A stretch of 64,000 nucleotides of DNA. It comes from Lobosporangium transversale. Lineage: Eukaryota; Mortierellomycota; Mortierellomycetes; Mortierellales; Mortierellaceae. The position numbers and the translations under genes were made by a program. Under the pieces are notes generated by a model. That model had not been told where the DNA came from, ran no database searches, and saw nothing but the letters and a program-made list of their open reading frames with translations. The first letter of the stretch is position 1. Each line of letters begins with the position of its first letter. Location of the stretch: assembly GCF_002105155.1 (NCBI RefSeq), contig NW_019029000.1, positions 372,001-436,000 of the forward strand, written 5' to 3'. Positions 43,284 to 54,829 of this stretch are shown here, one piece after another.

Positions 43284-45566
43284 GTTTTTAATGTTATGCC
43301 CTGGATCGAGAATGTTTCACCTTGCCATACAACTGAACTGAACCAACATTGTTTCTCAATTCATAATTAACAACTTTTTTTTTTTTTTTTTTTTTTTATC
43401 TCTTATTTTTTTATTTTTTATTTTTTTTATTTATTTTTTATTTTTTTAATACATTATACAGATCATGGCCAGAGTAATAGCAAGCGCAACAGTTATGATC
43501 AAGACACATCGAGCGTCACTAGTAAGAAGCCACATCTCCTTGCTGACCTTGATCTCTCCCGCACACAGTTGCCCTCTGCTCAGGCCAACCAACAGCTGTC
43601 ATCCCTGCCACCGACCACCCCCACATCACTTGCAGACAACAGTGCAGGTCTTGTTCCACGTCGTAAGTTTTTTTTTGCTTTGCTTTGCTTTTGTATTCAG
43701 CCACTTTTTCTTTTTCTTTTCCTTTTTTGAATTGACTGCGTTATATTACATTGTATTACATTGTATTGCATTGTATTACATTGTATTATATTGTATTACT
43801 TTATATTACATTATTGTTATTCTTATTATTACTACTATTGCTGTTGCTGTTGCTATTGTTACTTTTATTATTGTTAATTGCTATTGCTGTTGTTGTTATA
43901 ATCTTTGTTATTATTATCACTTTATTGCTTAATTGCTTTATTGCTTTATTGCTTTATTGCTTTATCGCTTAATTGCTTTGTTGCTCTAGTACGTTACGTT
44001 AATAGTCCCGGATGTTCAAAAATATTGTTCGCTATTCAGTCGCTCAAAAGGAAAATATAATTTCCAGTTGGGCGGCAGATTAAAAGAACACGGGACATAA
44101 ACAAACACCTGACTTTTTGTTATTCTTTCACTTTACTTTACTTTACTTTACTTTACTTTACTTTTTACGTTTCTTTTTACTTTTCTTTTTTACTTTGCTT
44201 TGCTTTGCTTTACTTTACTTTCTTACTTTTACTTTTTACGTTTTGTTGTCGTGGGAGACTTTTTTATTAATGCCTTCTTTCCATCGACTCTTTTGATAAA
44301 CCCCCTATTCATAGACGATGATTACTCTGGACTCCCCTCCGCCAACGGGTATGATGCTGGGCTCTATTCCCAGAATTTGCAATCCACCAGCCCATACAGT
44401 TCACGATCGCCCGTGAGCGCCTCTTCGTACGCACGCTCAGGATATTACAACTCGAGTATGTGTTTTTTTTTTATTAATTTGCCATGCTTATTCTTTCCCA
44501 CTGTTGGGCTATTTTTGTTTGCATTAATGATTTATGCGTTTTGCAAACAATTTCCATGCTGATGCATGTTAACGCCCACGCTCAACGGCTTATTTTGACC
44601 CGTTAGAATATTTTAAAGAATATAAATAATATTGATTCTGTCTCAAAAAATCATCTTGACTGATAAATCATACTTTTTTTTTTTTTTTTTTTTTTCTCCC
44701 TCCTTTTCATTTCCATAATAGACCAAATGATCGCTCCTCACGTGCCCACATACTCACAGCCAGATCTTGGAGCACCATCTGCCTATGCTCTGACGACAGC
44801 AACAACAACAACAACAACAGCAACTAATCACAATACCAACTACATCCCCAATCATCCACAGGCCGTTGCGCCCTCATCCTATATGCCACAGCCTCACCCG
44901 AGCACAAGCCTGAGTGCTGGCCTTCCCCTCAGCAGCTATAATCCCTATGCCAGTCTACTCAACAAGGCCAACCTCAAGTTCACTGGGAACATGGACGACA
45001 TGGCCATCAACTGGTCTGCAGAAGAGTGGGAATCACATCGCCGCCTGGTCCAATTCTGGAGACGACAGGATGGCAATGACATCCATTGCACATTCGCACC
45101 CGTGGCCCCTGCTGACCGTCAGCCCAACAGCATTGTGATCTCTTGCATTTACTGGGCAGAGAAGAACGATTGCTTCTTGACTTCGGTCGATTGTATCTAC
45201 TTGCTCGAGTCTCTGATTGCGGTCCGCTTCACGGTCGAGGAAAAGAACCGGATCCGTCGTAATCTCGAGGGCTTCCGACCCATCACAGTTTCCAAATGCA
45301 AACCCGAGAGTGCCGAGTTCTTCAAGCTCATCATGTCTTTCCCAAACCCGAAGCCTAGGAACATTGAGAAGGACGTCAAGGTGTTCCCGTGGAAGGTTTT
45401 GCCCTATGCGCTCAAGAAGATCATCAGCAAGTACACGGCATCGTATAGTTCAACCGCCAGTATCCAGACGGATGCTTTCCATAACGCCAATTTCCCTCAT
45501 GGTTCAACGTTGCCAATGACTCCGCAGCAGCAAAGTGTGATTGAATCATCAAGCATCATTGCGTAA
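41579..45566 (+). CDS. medA: Medusa-type developmental transcription regulator (5 exons, 546 aa)
   Basis: Exons 41579-41600, 42747-43178, 43462-43662, 44315-44455, 44722-45566; phases agree. The family (Aspergillus MedA, Neurospora Acon-3, Ustilago Med1) acts in the nucleus to control conidiation, morphogenesis and adhesion or virulence traits. The N-terminal region (exon 2) contains PRIFEYSPHFGPEGQTFTVT and SWPFGDYCYYD, resembling an IPT/TIG-like fold. The C-terminal exon carries the hallmark conserved block beginning NLKFTGNMDDMAINWSAEEW and continuing to FPWKVLPYALKKIISKY. The middle is Ser/Thr/Pro/Gln-rich linker. The first exon codes only MDMSAIQ and is joined by a 1146-nt intron; a downstream ATG (42773) in exon 2 is an alternative start. 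The leader holds two tandem repeat arrays and the gene is preceded by a 10-kb desert, consistent with complex developmental regulation (inference). Confidence 0.9.
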
Positions 45567-45760
45567 CTTTATTATCTTTTTTTTTTTTTTTTTTTTTTTT
45601 TTTCCTTTTCTCCTTTTTTTCCCTTTTTTTCCTTCATCATTGTTTTTATGCACTTGGAACACATGGATGGACTGGCTGGGTCGTTCTCTCTTTGTAGTTG
45701 ATTTTACTCTTCTTTTTCTTTTCGTTCATCGCTTCTTTGCCTTTTGTAGTATTATCATGT

Positions 45761-45794
<34 letters not shown>

Positions 45795-46144
45795 CCTTTC
45801 CTTTCCTTCTCTTTCAAAAAAAAAAAAATTGTACATTTTTCCATCCATGCCCCCCCTCCCCTTTTTTTCTTTCACTCCTTTTTACGAAACAAAAAAAAAA
45901 AAAAAAAAAAAAGGTTTTGGTTGCAACGATTGCAATCCTTCTTATGCTGCATACTTTTTATATATATCATTAGGCTGCGCTTTTATTGATATCAGTTAAA
46001 AAAAAAAAAATAAAAAAAAAAAGTAAATCAATCAATTAATCAATCAATCAATCAATATAAAAAAAATAAAAAAATTTGAATAATAAAAAGTTCTTTTCAG
46101 TTATTCTTTGAACTCCTGAGGATCTTTATAGAAAATGGTTCAAA

Positions 46145-46177
<33 letters not shown>

Positions 46178-47193
46178 CCTTCTTTCATAGTTTATAGAAC
46201 TAAAACTCCTCCCTCCATCTGAAAGATTTAATAATGATTGAGAGACAATGGAAGAAAAGAGGTGTTTGGGTTGGGTTACACTACAGCAACACAGTTGTTT
46301 TGCTTTGTTATTGTTATTGCTATTGTTATTGCTATTGTAATTGTTATTGTTATGGTTATGGTTATTGTTTTTTGTTTTTGTTTGTGTTTTAATTGAAGGT
46401 TTGAACTTTTTTTTTTTTTTTTTTTTTTTTTTTGATTCTCGCCACTTTTTTTTTTTTTTCTCCTTCCTATAGGACGATCCACTCCAACCCTCCTTTCCTA
46501 AACACTGTCATTAAGCATCATGTAATTGTTTCTAGGATCTAAAAAAGTAAATTCGTAGTCAGGAGGAGAGGAGAAAGTAAAAAAAAAAGAGAGGTGGGGA
46601 GGCAGGGTGGGGGGGGGGGGGAACTGAAGCAATTTAAAATTTTCATAAAAGGTTGAACCCACTAAATCCAAAAGTCAACCAATTAAAAGCCAATCGAAGT
46701 CATTCAAACCAATTCAGCCAATTGACCAAGATTTTAATTTGCCAATTATCAATTATGAAATATCAATTATCAGTTATGAAATATGAATTATCAATTATTA
46801 ACTGTCAATTACATGTTTAGTCAATTAGACGCATCGATTCATAAAAAAATATCAAAATGATATATATATATACATACATATATATTTATTATATCAACCA
46901 AAGAAGAAGAAAAGTAAAAAGATGGAGGGATTGACAATAGATCAAGGATGATCCCCCTCATCCATCCATATCTCTATTCTGGAACATCCTTCTTCCTCAT
47001 AAACATTATTGCTTTATTGATCACTCACTCACTCTTTCTTTTTCTTTTTTTTTTTTAATTGTAACGTATCATTTCATGCCTCGCCTTGTCTCGTCTTCAT
47101 CTATGCATGGAAATAGCCTATTCTTTATTCTTATTTTTGATTTATTCTAGTTCTAATGCTGGGGGGTTTTTTTTTTATTTTTATTTTTTTATC
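45567..47193. other. Convergent intergenic region between medA and NARS2
   Basis: Contains the two 3' ends. It holds many homopolymers (T runs at 45578-45603, 45769-45794, 46407-46433; A run at 45891-45912), an AAT array (46147-46177), an imperfect AATC array (46024-46056), a TATTGT/TATTGC array (46305-46370), a G12 run (46609-46620), and an unusual CCAAT cluster with ATCAATTAT-like repeats (46679-46830). No gene seen. Confidence 0.6.
46679..46830. repeat. CCAAT cluster followed by imperfect ATCAATTAT repeats
   Basis: Five CCAAT pentamers on the plus strand at 46679, 46690, 46709, 46718 and 46742, then seven or so imperfect copies of (T)ATCAATTATGAAA between 46745 and 46830. CCAAT is the recognition core of the HAP/NF-Y complex, but the location is between two gene 3' ends. 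Confidence 0.6.
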
Positions 47194-47546
47194 CTAAAAT
47201 TTACAATAGTGGTTGTATCGAGGGAAGGGGATGATGTCTCGGACATTGTCCATGCCTGTGACCATCAACATGTACCGTTCAAACCCAATGCCCCATCCAC
47301 CATGTGGGGTCGTACCATACTTTCGTAAATCCAAATACCACTGGTACTCTTCTTGATCCAACCCAAATTCCCAAAGTTGCTTCTTCAACACCTCATGTCG
47401 TTCCTCCCTAAGGGATCCTCCCATTAACTCTCCAATCCCAGGTACAAGCAAATCAACACATCCTACCGTCGTACGATCCTCTTCCTCCTGTTTTCCTACT
47501 TTTGTACTGCCGCCACTGCTACTGCCATTGTTACTGTTACTGTTAG

Positions 47547-47593
<47 letters not shown>

Positions 47594-48516
47594 TTACTGC
47601 TGCTAATGCTACTGCTACTGCTACTGCTACTGCTACTGCTACTGCTACTGCTACTGCTACTGCTACTGCTGCTACTCGGTGATGACAAATAAGACAAAGG
47701 GGGATCGTTCTTCCTCATATAGAAGGGTTTCAGTCCTGCAGGATAGTCCGTCACAAAGACAGGTCCTTGACAATATGTACCCGCTAACCATTTCTCATGT
47801 TCACTCTGTAACCCCTGTCCCCATTTGGGCTCAAACTCAAATTTGACATCACCAGCTATCACTGCTTCCTGCAAGATCCTGATGGCCTCTGTATAGGTCA
47901 TTCGCTTGAAGGGCTCATTGACCAGATGATGAAGACGACCCTTCAACGACTTGTCCACCCAGGTGTTTAAAAACTCAATGTCCTCTGCACAACTCTCCAA
48001 GAGGAACCGGGTCGTTTCCTTCAGACAGGCCTCGGAGAAATCCAAGAGATGGTCCAGTTTGTTCAAGAACGCGATCTCGGCCTCCAGCATCCAAAACTCG
48101 GAGAGATGACGAGGGGTCATCGAGGGCTCTGCCCGGAAGACTGGACCCATTGTGAAGACCCGTGAGAGGGCGCTGGCAATGATCTCAAGATGAAGTTGTC
48201 CAGACACTGTTAGGTACACGGGAGAGCCAAAGAATTCGGAGGGTGCAGGTGCAGATACAGATGTAGTCATTGTAGAAGGATTGAGTTGGGTATCAGTATT
48301 GGCATCAGACTTTTGAAGTGCGCCTTGTTTTTGTCGTTGTTGTTGTTCTTCATATTGCTGTTGAGCTCGGGCTGATATCCGAGGTGCAATCTTGAAAACT
48401 TCACCGCCTCCTTCACAATCATGCGTTGTCAATAAAGGTGTATGGACTTGAGTGAACTCTTGAGACTGAGAAAGCGATGTATTGTTTATAAGAAAAAAAA
48501 AATTAGCAAAAGGTTC

Positions 48517-48556
<40 letters not shown>

Positions 48557-49627
48557 GTGTGAAAAATAAAAATAATAAAAAGCAATATTTACCTCAAAGA
48601 ACTTTTGAAATCCCCAGACGGAGGCACTACGAAGACGGAGAATGGCACTGGCAGTCTTGGCTCTGGATCGAAGATGCGAAATCTCTCTCAGGAATTCGAA
48701 GGAATGTCGTTTTTTTTGAAGAGGATATGTCTAAGCTCCAAAAGAAAAAAGAAAAAGAAAGTATCGATCAATGGAATGTTCAGTAAGAGTTTTTTTTTTT
48801 TTTTTTTTTTTTCTTTTTTTTTTCTGCATAGTATATATATTTATATAAACATTTGCTCCGCTCTTTTTTTTTTTTTTTCTCATTGGGTACCTCGCCATCA
48901 CAACTTCCAATCACTTTTAGACTGGTTACTTGTAGATCATATGCTTGCTCCTTTCCTTCACTCTTGACAAGTTTTCCTTCCAGTTCTAAACTTGTTCCTG
49001 TCACCAATCTGTTAGGCACAAAGAAGAAGAGATGTTTGATATTTCCTTAATTTCTGACTATATAGATTTTTCTTTTCTCTCTTTTTTTTTTTTTTTTTTC
49101 TTTTTTCTTTTTTTTTTTTTTTACCCTTTGCCTTCCCCTCCGCTGAGGATAGCTTGGACACCTTTGAGACTTGATCCGTCATTGAGTTCCACAAAGGTGA
49201 TGTTCTTTTGATGACGAGCTGATCGTACCCAACCCTGGACTTTGACCGTACTGTCAGGGACTGCAGTAGCTAAAATAGATCGGATTGTTTTATTGGGTAA
49301 TGCAGGAGGGATAGATCGAAGGTTTGTTGCAAGCGTAGGTGTGGAAGAAGAAGAAGAAGAAGAAGAAGAAGAAGAAGCGGTGGCGGTTGAATTGCCAGTA
49401 CTGATATTCCTGATAGCCCTACTATTGCCACTGTTACTGCTATTTCTGACGCTATTAGCTAAAGTTGCATCAAAGTTCTTCTTTTTCAGAGTCGCGATCG
49501 AAGAGAAACGGAGAGTTGAAGGAAAAGACGAAGGGGAGACACGCGGTGGTTGCTTTGAGAGTGAAAGTGAGAGCGAGTGGCTCAATGTCCCTCTAGTTTG
49601 AATAGCTGGCCGTATTACAGAGTACAT
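47194..49627 (-). CDS. NARS2: Mitochondrial asparaginyl-tRNA synthetase (4 exons, 676 aa)
   Basis: Exons 49627-49125, 49008-48891, 48730-48593, 48465-47194; phases agree. The enzyme (yeast Slm5, human NARS2) charges mitochondrial tRNA-Asn. The start at 49627 gives a Ser/Arg-rich, acid-poor presequence (MYSVIRPAIQTRGTLSHSLS) fit for mitochondrial import; upstream of it the same frame has no ATG. The anticodon-binding OB fold includes VKVQGWVRSARHQKNITFVE. The YPLQKK and FEFLREISHLRSR elements lead into the class II core: EFTQVHTPLLT, SPVYLTVSGQLHLE, motif 2 VFRAEPSMTPRHLSEFWMLE, and motif 3 GIGFERYMLMVTGMDNVRDI. Two insertions are odd: about 50 residues after GGGEVFKIAPR, and about 65 residues, mostly Ser, between FYMRKND and VDLLVPGIGEL. 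The presequence also has a Ser run from a GAA/TTC repeat (49348-49377). Divergent from JJJ1. Confidence 0.93.
47547..47675 (-). repeat. (ACT)n and (GCTACT)n repeats encoding polyserine inside NARS2
   Basis: Plus-strand ACT array (about 47547-47592) and ACTGCT/GCTACT array (about 47608-47670). Read on the minus strand these are AGT and AGC codons, giving about 40 Ser in a row with a few Asn/Ile. The repeat is in frame with the catalytic core on both sides. Confidence 0.9.
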
Positions 49628-50128
49628 TTCCCTTGAGACTGGTGGAAGGGGAAGGGGAAGGGGAAGAGGGAGGAGCGGAAAGGAGGAACGAGAAGTTGTT
49701 CGTTCCCTTTTCTCGGACAACTCTATTTGGTGGCTGAATATGACTGCTTGTTTACTTCTTTTTTTCTTTTTTCTTTAAACCGCAGCATGGAAATGTAATA
49801 TTATTATATAATACAAATAAACATGTCTTTATATCTTATTTTTACGCCTCCCTCATTCATTCATTCATTCATTCATTCATTCATTCATTCATTCATTCAT
49901 TCATTCATTCATTCATTCATTCATTCATTCATTCATTCATTCATTCATTCATTCATTCATTCATTCATTCATTCATTCATTCATTCATTCATTCATTCAT
50001 TCATTCACCCACACATTCATTCACTCATTCATTCATTTGTTATCCTCGCACATACCTGTCCTTAGTATCCATAATATTACTACATTACAACCAACGAATA
50101 AGACACTTGTATAATTATCCATTTCAAC
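49628..50128. promoter_or_regulatory. Shared divergent promoter of NARS2 and JJJ1
   Basis: Only 501 bp separate the two divergent start codons, so the promoters must overlap. About 155 bp of it is a pure tetranucleotide array (49853-50007). A TATA-like AT-rich block lies at about 49798-49822. No specific factor site can be assigned. Confidence 0.6.
49853..50007. repeat. (TCAT)n tetranucleotide array, about 38 copies
   Basis: Virtually uninterrupted TCAT/ATTC repeat, with degenerate copies continuing to about 50036. It gives an artefactual frame of Ser-Phe-Ile-His repeats. Confidence 0.95.
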
Positions 50129-50782
50129 ATGAGGACATGTCATTACGTTATCCTTGGCATTGAGAGGAATGCCTCGGACTCTGACATTAAAAAAGCATAC
50201 CGTCGCAAAGCACTTGAATGGCACCCAGGTTAGAGAGGAAATACGCCAAGACAGGTGTTATGGATAGGACAATTGACATTGTTTTTTTTTTTTTTTTTTT
50301 TTTTTTTTGTATATATTCTACTTATTAACATTTAATACCTTTTTATATTTTTCATTTTTTCATTTTTTTTTACTTTTATTGTTTTGATTAACTCCACCAG
50401 ATAAAAACCATCATCGGGTGGAAGAAGCAACAAAGCAATTCGCCTTCATCGCAGAGGCATATGAAGTATTATCGGATCCACAAGAGCGTGCATGGTATGA
50501 CTCTCATCGCGACGCTATTCTCCGTGGAGGTAAATGATCTGTTTTGTCTCTCTCTCTCTTTTTTTTTTTTAAAAAAATAAAAAAAAAAAAAAAAAACATA
50601 CTGGAACAAAACGCTTATTTTTATTTTATTTTATTTTTTTTTATTCTAGATGACAAATCTGATCAGACTGAAAGTGCTGCGGGAACTACTGCTGCGGATC
50701 TGATGAAATACTTTAGTACTTCTGCTTTTAAGGGATTCCAAGATAACAATGCTGTAAGTTTCTTTTCTTTTCTTTCTTTCTA

Positions 50783-50813
<31 letters not shown>

Positions 50814-50857
50814 TGTCATTTCGTACTTTAAAACTTTACTCACTTTCACTCACATTG

Positions 50858-50892
<35 letters not shown>

Positions 50893-51833
50893 ATGTTTAT
50901 CAATAGGGCTTCTTCGCAGTCTATCGCAACATCTTTAATAAACTAGCAGAGGAAGAGGCTGAAGCAGCGGCCCTCAACAACAATTCAAATTCAAAAGAGA
51001 CTCCTCACTATCCATCCTTTGGATCTTCGACCACGGCCTATGATGACAACTCTGATTCGGATGTGAAGCAGTTCTATAACGCCTGGTTGACCTTCTCGAC
51101 CCAGAAGAGCTTCTCATGGTGTGACAAATATCGACTCTCTGAAGCTCCTGATCGTCGAGTTCGTCGAGCTATGGAAAAAGAGAATAAGAAATTCAGAGAT
51201 GCAGCTCGTAAAGAATTTAACGACACTGTCTTGGTAAAGAGAAAGAAAGAGAAGGAAAAAAAAAAAAAAAAAAAAAAAAAATAGAAAGTGCATGAAGTTT
51301 TTGATCTCTGTTCCAATTTTTTTTTTTTTATTTTTTTTTTTTATAAACATTATGAACTAACCTTTTTTTTTTTATTTTTTATTTTTTTTTTAAAATAAAA
51401 TAAAAAATAAAAAAAGGAATTGGCTTCCTATGTCCGAAAACGTGATCCCCGCTTCCTTAATTACCAGGAACAACAAAGACAAAAACAAAAACAGGTCCAA
51501 GCAGATTTAAAGGCACGTCTGGAGAAGGAAAAGGAAGTCCTCCGAGCAAAAGCAGAACAATTTCAGGAACAAGCATGGCAACGTATTGAGGAAGACGAGG
51601 ACGGGGACGATAATGAACAACACCAACGATCCGATTCAGATAGTGAAGATGAATTCGATCAAGAGTACGAATGTATCATCTGTGATAAATTCTTCAAATC
51701 AGAACGTCAATGGAAAAACCATGAGCAGAGTAAACGACATTTGAAGGCTGTAGAGGATATTCGACTTGAAATGTTGCATGAAGAAAATCAGCTGAAGGAA
51801 CAACAAGGAACTCTCCCAAACGACCGTCAAAGT

Positions 51834-51871
<38 letters not shown>

Positions 51872-52556
51872 GCATGTCGATACTGAAGAGGATGAGGATG
51901 AGCTAGGAGAGGAAGAAGAAATAGAAGTAGATAAAGAAGAAGAAGAAGAATTCGAGCCAGAGGGAGAGACAGCCAGATCAACCGCAAAAAATCCTGAGGA
52001 TTTTGAGGATATCCTTTCAGCAAGTGATTTGGATGAAGACAGCCCTATTGAGGCACCCTCACCGACCTATGATAGTCTTTTCAATTCAAAAAAGAAGAAC
52101 AAGAACAAGAAGAAGAAGAACGTCATGACTGCCAGTCTTGAGCTTGAAATAGATCAAGATGAGATTGATGAGTTGGATCAGGATGGTCTAGTCGACCTTT
52201 TGGGATCCGTTCGAATGTCTTCGACTTCCTCCCCTCTGTCTCGATCTCGAACATCTACACCCAAGGCGAAGGGCAATGCTAAAGGGAAATCTAAAGCTAA
52301 AGTTAAAGGACAGAAGGATCTTTGGCCAAGTGACGTTGATGATGCTCAGAACGACGAACATGACAATGTGCAACAGCAACGGGATGAGGATTCCGTTTCG
52401 ACTGCACCAGTCTCAAGAGCAGAATCACCTGTTGGAAAACCAAAGAAGCTGAGCGCTAAAGAAAAGAAGAAAGCTCGCTCTGAACGCGCTGCACAAAAGG
52501 TTAGAAAGGAACTTTATGTTTCAAATCATTATTATTATATATTATTACTTTTATCA

Positions 52557-52589
<33 letters not shown>

Positions 52590-52842
52590 TTGTTGTCGTT
52601 ATTATTGTTGTTGTTTATAGAATGGATCGGATTTGAAGTGCCGTGTTTGTTCCGAAGATTTCGAGTCAAGGACCCAATTGTTCGCGCACATCAACCAAAC
52701 AGGACATGCTACTGCAACCGCTACTGCGTTACCTGCCACAGGATCAACCTCAACAACAAGCGCTGCTCAGGATCCATTCTTCTCCTCAGAAGATGAAAAC
52801 CCTCGTGGTAAAGGAAAGAAGGGGCGTGCAAAACGGAAGTAG
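50129..52842 (+). CDS. JJJ1: J-protein Jjj1 / DNAJC21 homologue (6 exons, 654 aa)
   Basis: Exons 50129-50228, 50401-50529, 50650-50753, 50907-51233, 51417-52499, 52621-52842; phases agree. Jjj1 works with Hsp70 and Rei1 on late cytosolic 60S ribosome maturation (release/recycling of Arx1). The J domain is at the N-terminus ([20 protein letters not shown]), with the HPD motif split by intron 1 (WHP|DKNHH). The middle has the Jjj1-typical [12 protein letters not shown] and [20 protein letters not shown] segments and a basic helix. Two C2H2-type fingers are visible: [20 protein letters not shown] (H-x5-H, about residues 305-327) and [20 protein letters not shown] (about 588-609). Between them are a polyAsn run (AAC repeats at 51835-51869) and acidic and Lys-rich tracts. 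The family usually has about 530-590 residues, so this copy is mildly expanded. Convergent with RFA2 (234 bp apart). Confidence 0.93.
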
Positions 52843-53076
52843 ACATTTTAGGAAAGCAAAAAGTAAAAAAAAAAAAAAAAAATTTAAACAAATATTGTTT
52901 AATGATATTTTATAAGCAACCAGATTGATGGCTTCGATTTTTTTTAATTTTTAATATTCAAGTTTGACTGGATAATACATGGTGATCACTACACCATGCA
53001 TATACACAATACACAACATCTTCCTCTACTTCCAGACTCTGGAAAAACTGCTTTCTCTTCTTTGGTGCGCATGTGC

Positions 53077-54640
53077 TTAATATGTGAATTGCAGGTGGTC
53101 ATCATCTTCAACAGTATACACAAATCCATTTTGAATCATACTCTCGACGACATTGCTATTAAAATATATAAATAAAAAGCAAGGTTAATTTCTAATACAA
53201 ACAAACAAACAAACAAACAAACAAACAACAAAAAAAAAAAAAAAAAAAAAAAGACATACTTGACTGCTTCAGCACTACCAACGACAGGTGCAAATTTGCT
53301 GATAATATCACGACGATGTACTGAGACATCTTTGTTTGGACGATTCTGAAACATTTCGGCAATCTTCTGAGGAAGGTCTCCAGTCTTCACTGATAATCCA
53401 TCCACACCAGCAGAGCTATGGTTATTGAAGTTATTCTGCGAAGTGGGCATCATCATTCCCATATTGTTCATATTCGTCCCACCAATCTATGCGTCGACGA
53501 ATGTATATAAACATATAGATATATAAACATAAAAGAGTCAGCAACTATCCTATATATATAGTTTCATAAAGTAAAAAGAAAAAGCCAAATCATAATAACA
53601 ATATTCACTACTTTTGGACAAAAAAACTGTACCTTGCTCCTTGTGAAGTTCACATGAGTATATATGACTTCCAATAGATGATATGTAATCTCATTTTTGT
53701 CCTTAATAGGACGAATAGAGTGAACGTTGACGCTGAGACGCTGCTGATATTCCTTGAGGTTCCCAACAATGCGAACATATGTACCTTCACTATCAAAATG
53801 AAGAAACAAATAAATAGCTTAGTATGAGTTTGTTTTTGTTTAGTCCGATACATTGATTTAATCTGCTCATTAACGTACACTATGTTGTCATATTCTGCAG
53901 GGTCTTCATCGTCTACAGTGAATCTTTTCCCGTCAATTTCTCCCGTTCCATCTTCAATATGGTATATATGCTGTGTTGCTTGACGAACAAACACTCTAAC
54001 TACTGCAATTAAAGTGATCTACAAAAAAAAAAAAAAAAAACAACAACTTTAATATTTAAGAAACATGCTCTTTAGTCAAGGAATATGAGGGAATAGAAAA
54101 AAAAAAAAAAAAAAAAAAAGAATAATCCTTATACCTGTCCCAGATCATGCCCATCAATCTTGTAATCTCCATCAGAGTTAGTACGCGGTATAGAAAGAAG
54201 CTGCTTGATGGTCACTGGACGTAAAGTGTGGTTGGTAATTTTCTAAAGGGAAAAAAAAAAAAAAAAAAAAAAAAAGTATTCATTTAATTCTTTTACCCTT
54301 ATTTCAACATATTTACTTCCTGACCAAGGTAAGGGCCTAAATACGTAATATATTATATACCTTAGTTGCTCCAGTATCGCTACTAAAACTATCTTGAATA
54401 AATCCTTGGCCTTGGTTGCCACCGGTATATGGTCTGTAGTCTACGAATAAAATAAAATAAAAAATAAAAAATAAAAAAAGAATAAATGTATAAGAAATGT
54501 CAGAAATTGCCTCTTCCAGAAATGAAATGAAATCCTGTACTCGATGGCCAGATCAATTATAAGAGTCCTCAAGTCATGTTACGACAATGAAAAAAAAAAA
54601 AAAAAAAAAAAATGCATGGAAAATAAGTCTTACTGGACAT
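53077..54640 (-). CDS. RFA2: Replication protein A 32-kDa subunit (7 exons, 265 aa)
   Basis: Exons 54640-54634, 54440-54361, 54242-54135, 54018-53879, 53789-53633, 53486-53260, 53155-53077; phases agree. RPA32 is the middle subunit of the nuclear single-stranded DNA-binding heterotrimer for replication, repair and checkpoint signalling. The N-terminus (MSNYRPYTGGNQGQGFIQDS, then FSSDTGATK) is the Ser-rich phosphorylated region. The OB fold follows: LRPVTIKQLLSIPR, ITLIAVVRVFVRQATQHIYH, IEDGTGEIDGKRF, EGTYVRIVGNLKEYQ. A Met/Asn linker leads to the C-terminal winged helix (VSVHRRDIISKFAP, VVESMIQNGFVYTVEDDDH). Length matches the family (about 270). The first exon has only 7 nt of coding sequence (ATGTCCA). 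Five of the six introns contain a sense-strand T run or T-rich tract. MYSM1-like gene ends 190 bp upstream in the same orientation. Confidence 0.94.
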
Positions 54641-54745
54641 GGTTTAAGGATAATTAATGAAAGAGAGTCAAAATTTCCGGGGGGAAAATGTTACAAGTTT
54701 ATTTACATGCACTTTTTTTTGGTGGCCAATGTGGGAGAATGAAAA

Positions 54746-54751
54746 ACGCGT
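54746..54751. promoter_or_regulatory. MluI-type (ACGCGT) box upstream of RFA2
   Basis: ACGCGT about 106 bp before the RFA2 ATG, in the 190-bp gap to the MYSM1-like stop; an AGCGCG follows at about 54765. In yeasts such MCB boxes recruit MBF at G1/S for replication genes. ACGCGT also occurs about a dozen times elsewhere in this window, near chance expectation, so the evidence is weak. Confidence 0.3.
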
Positions 54752-54829
54752 CAAGTTTGGTGGCAAGCGCGTTATCTTGTAAACAAAAGCCACCATTTTG
54801 ATTTATTAATTCACGTGCTTATTAAGAAT

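Noticed and set aside
49823-50065. 80-aa frame of repeated SFIH
   Set aside because: Direct translation of the TCAT array, not a gene.
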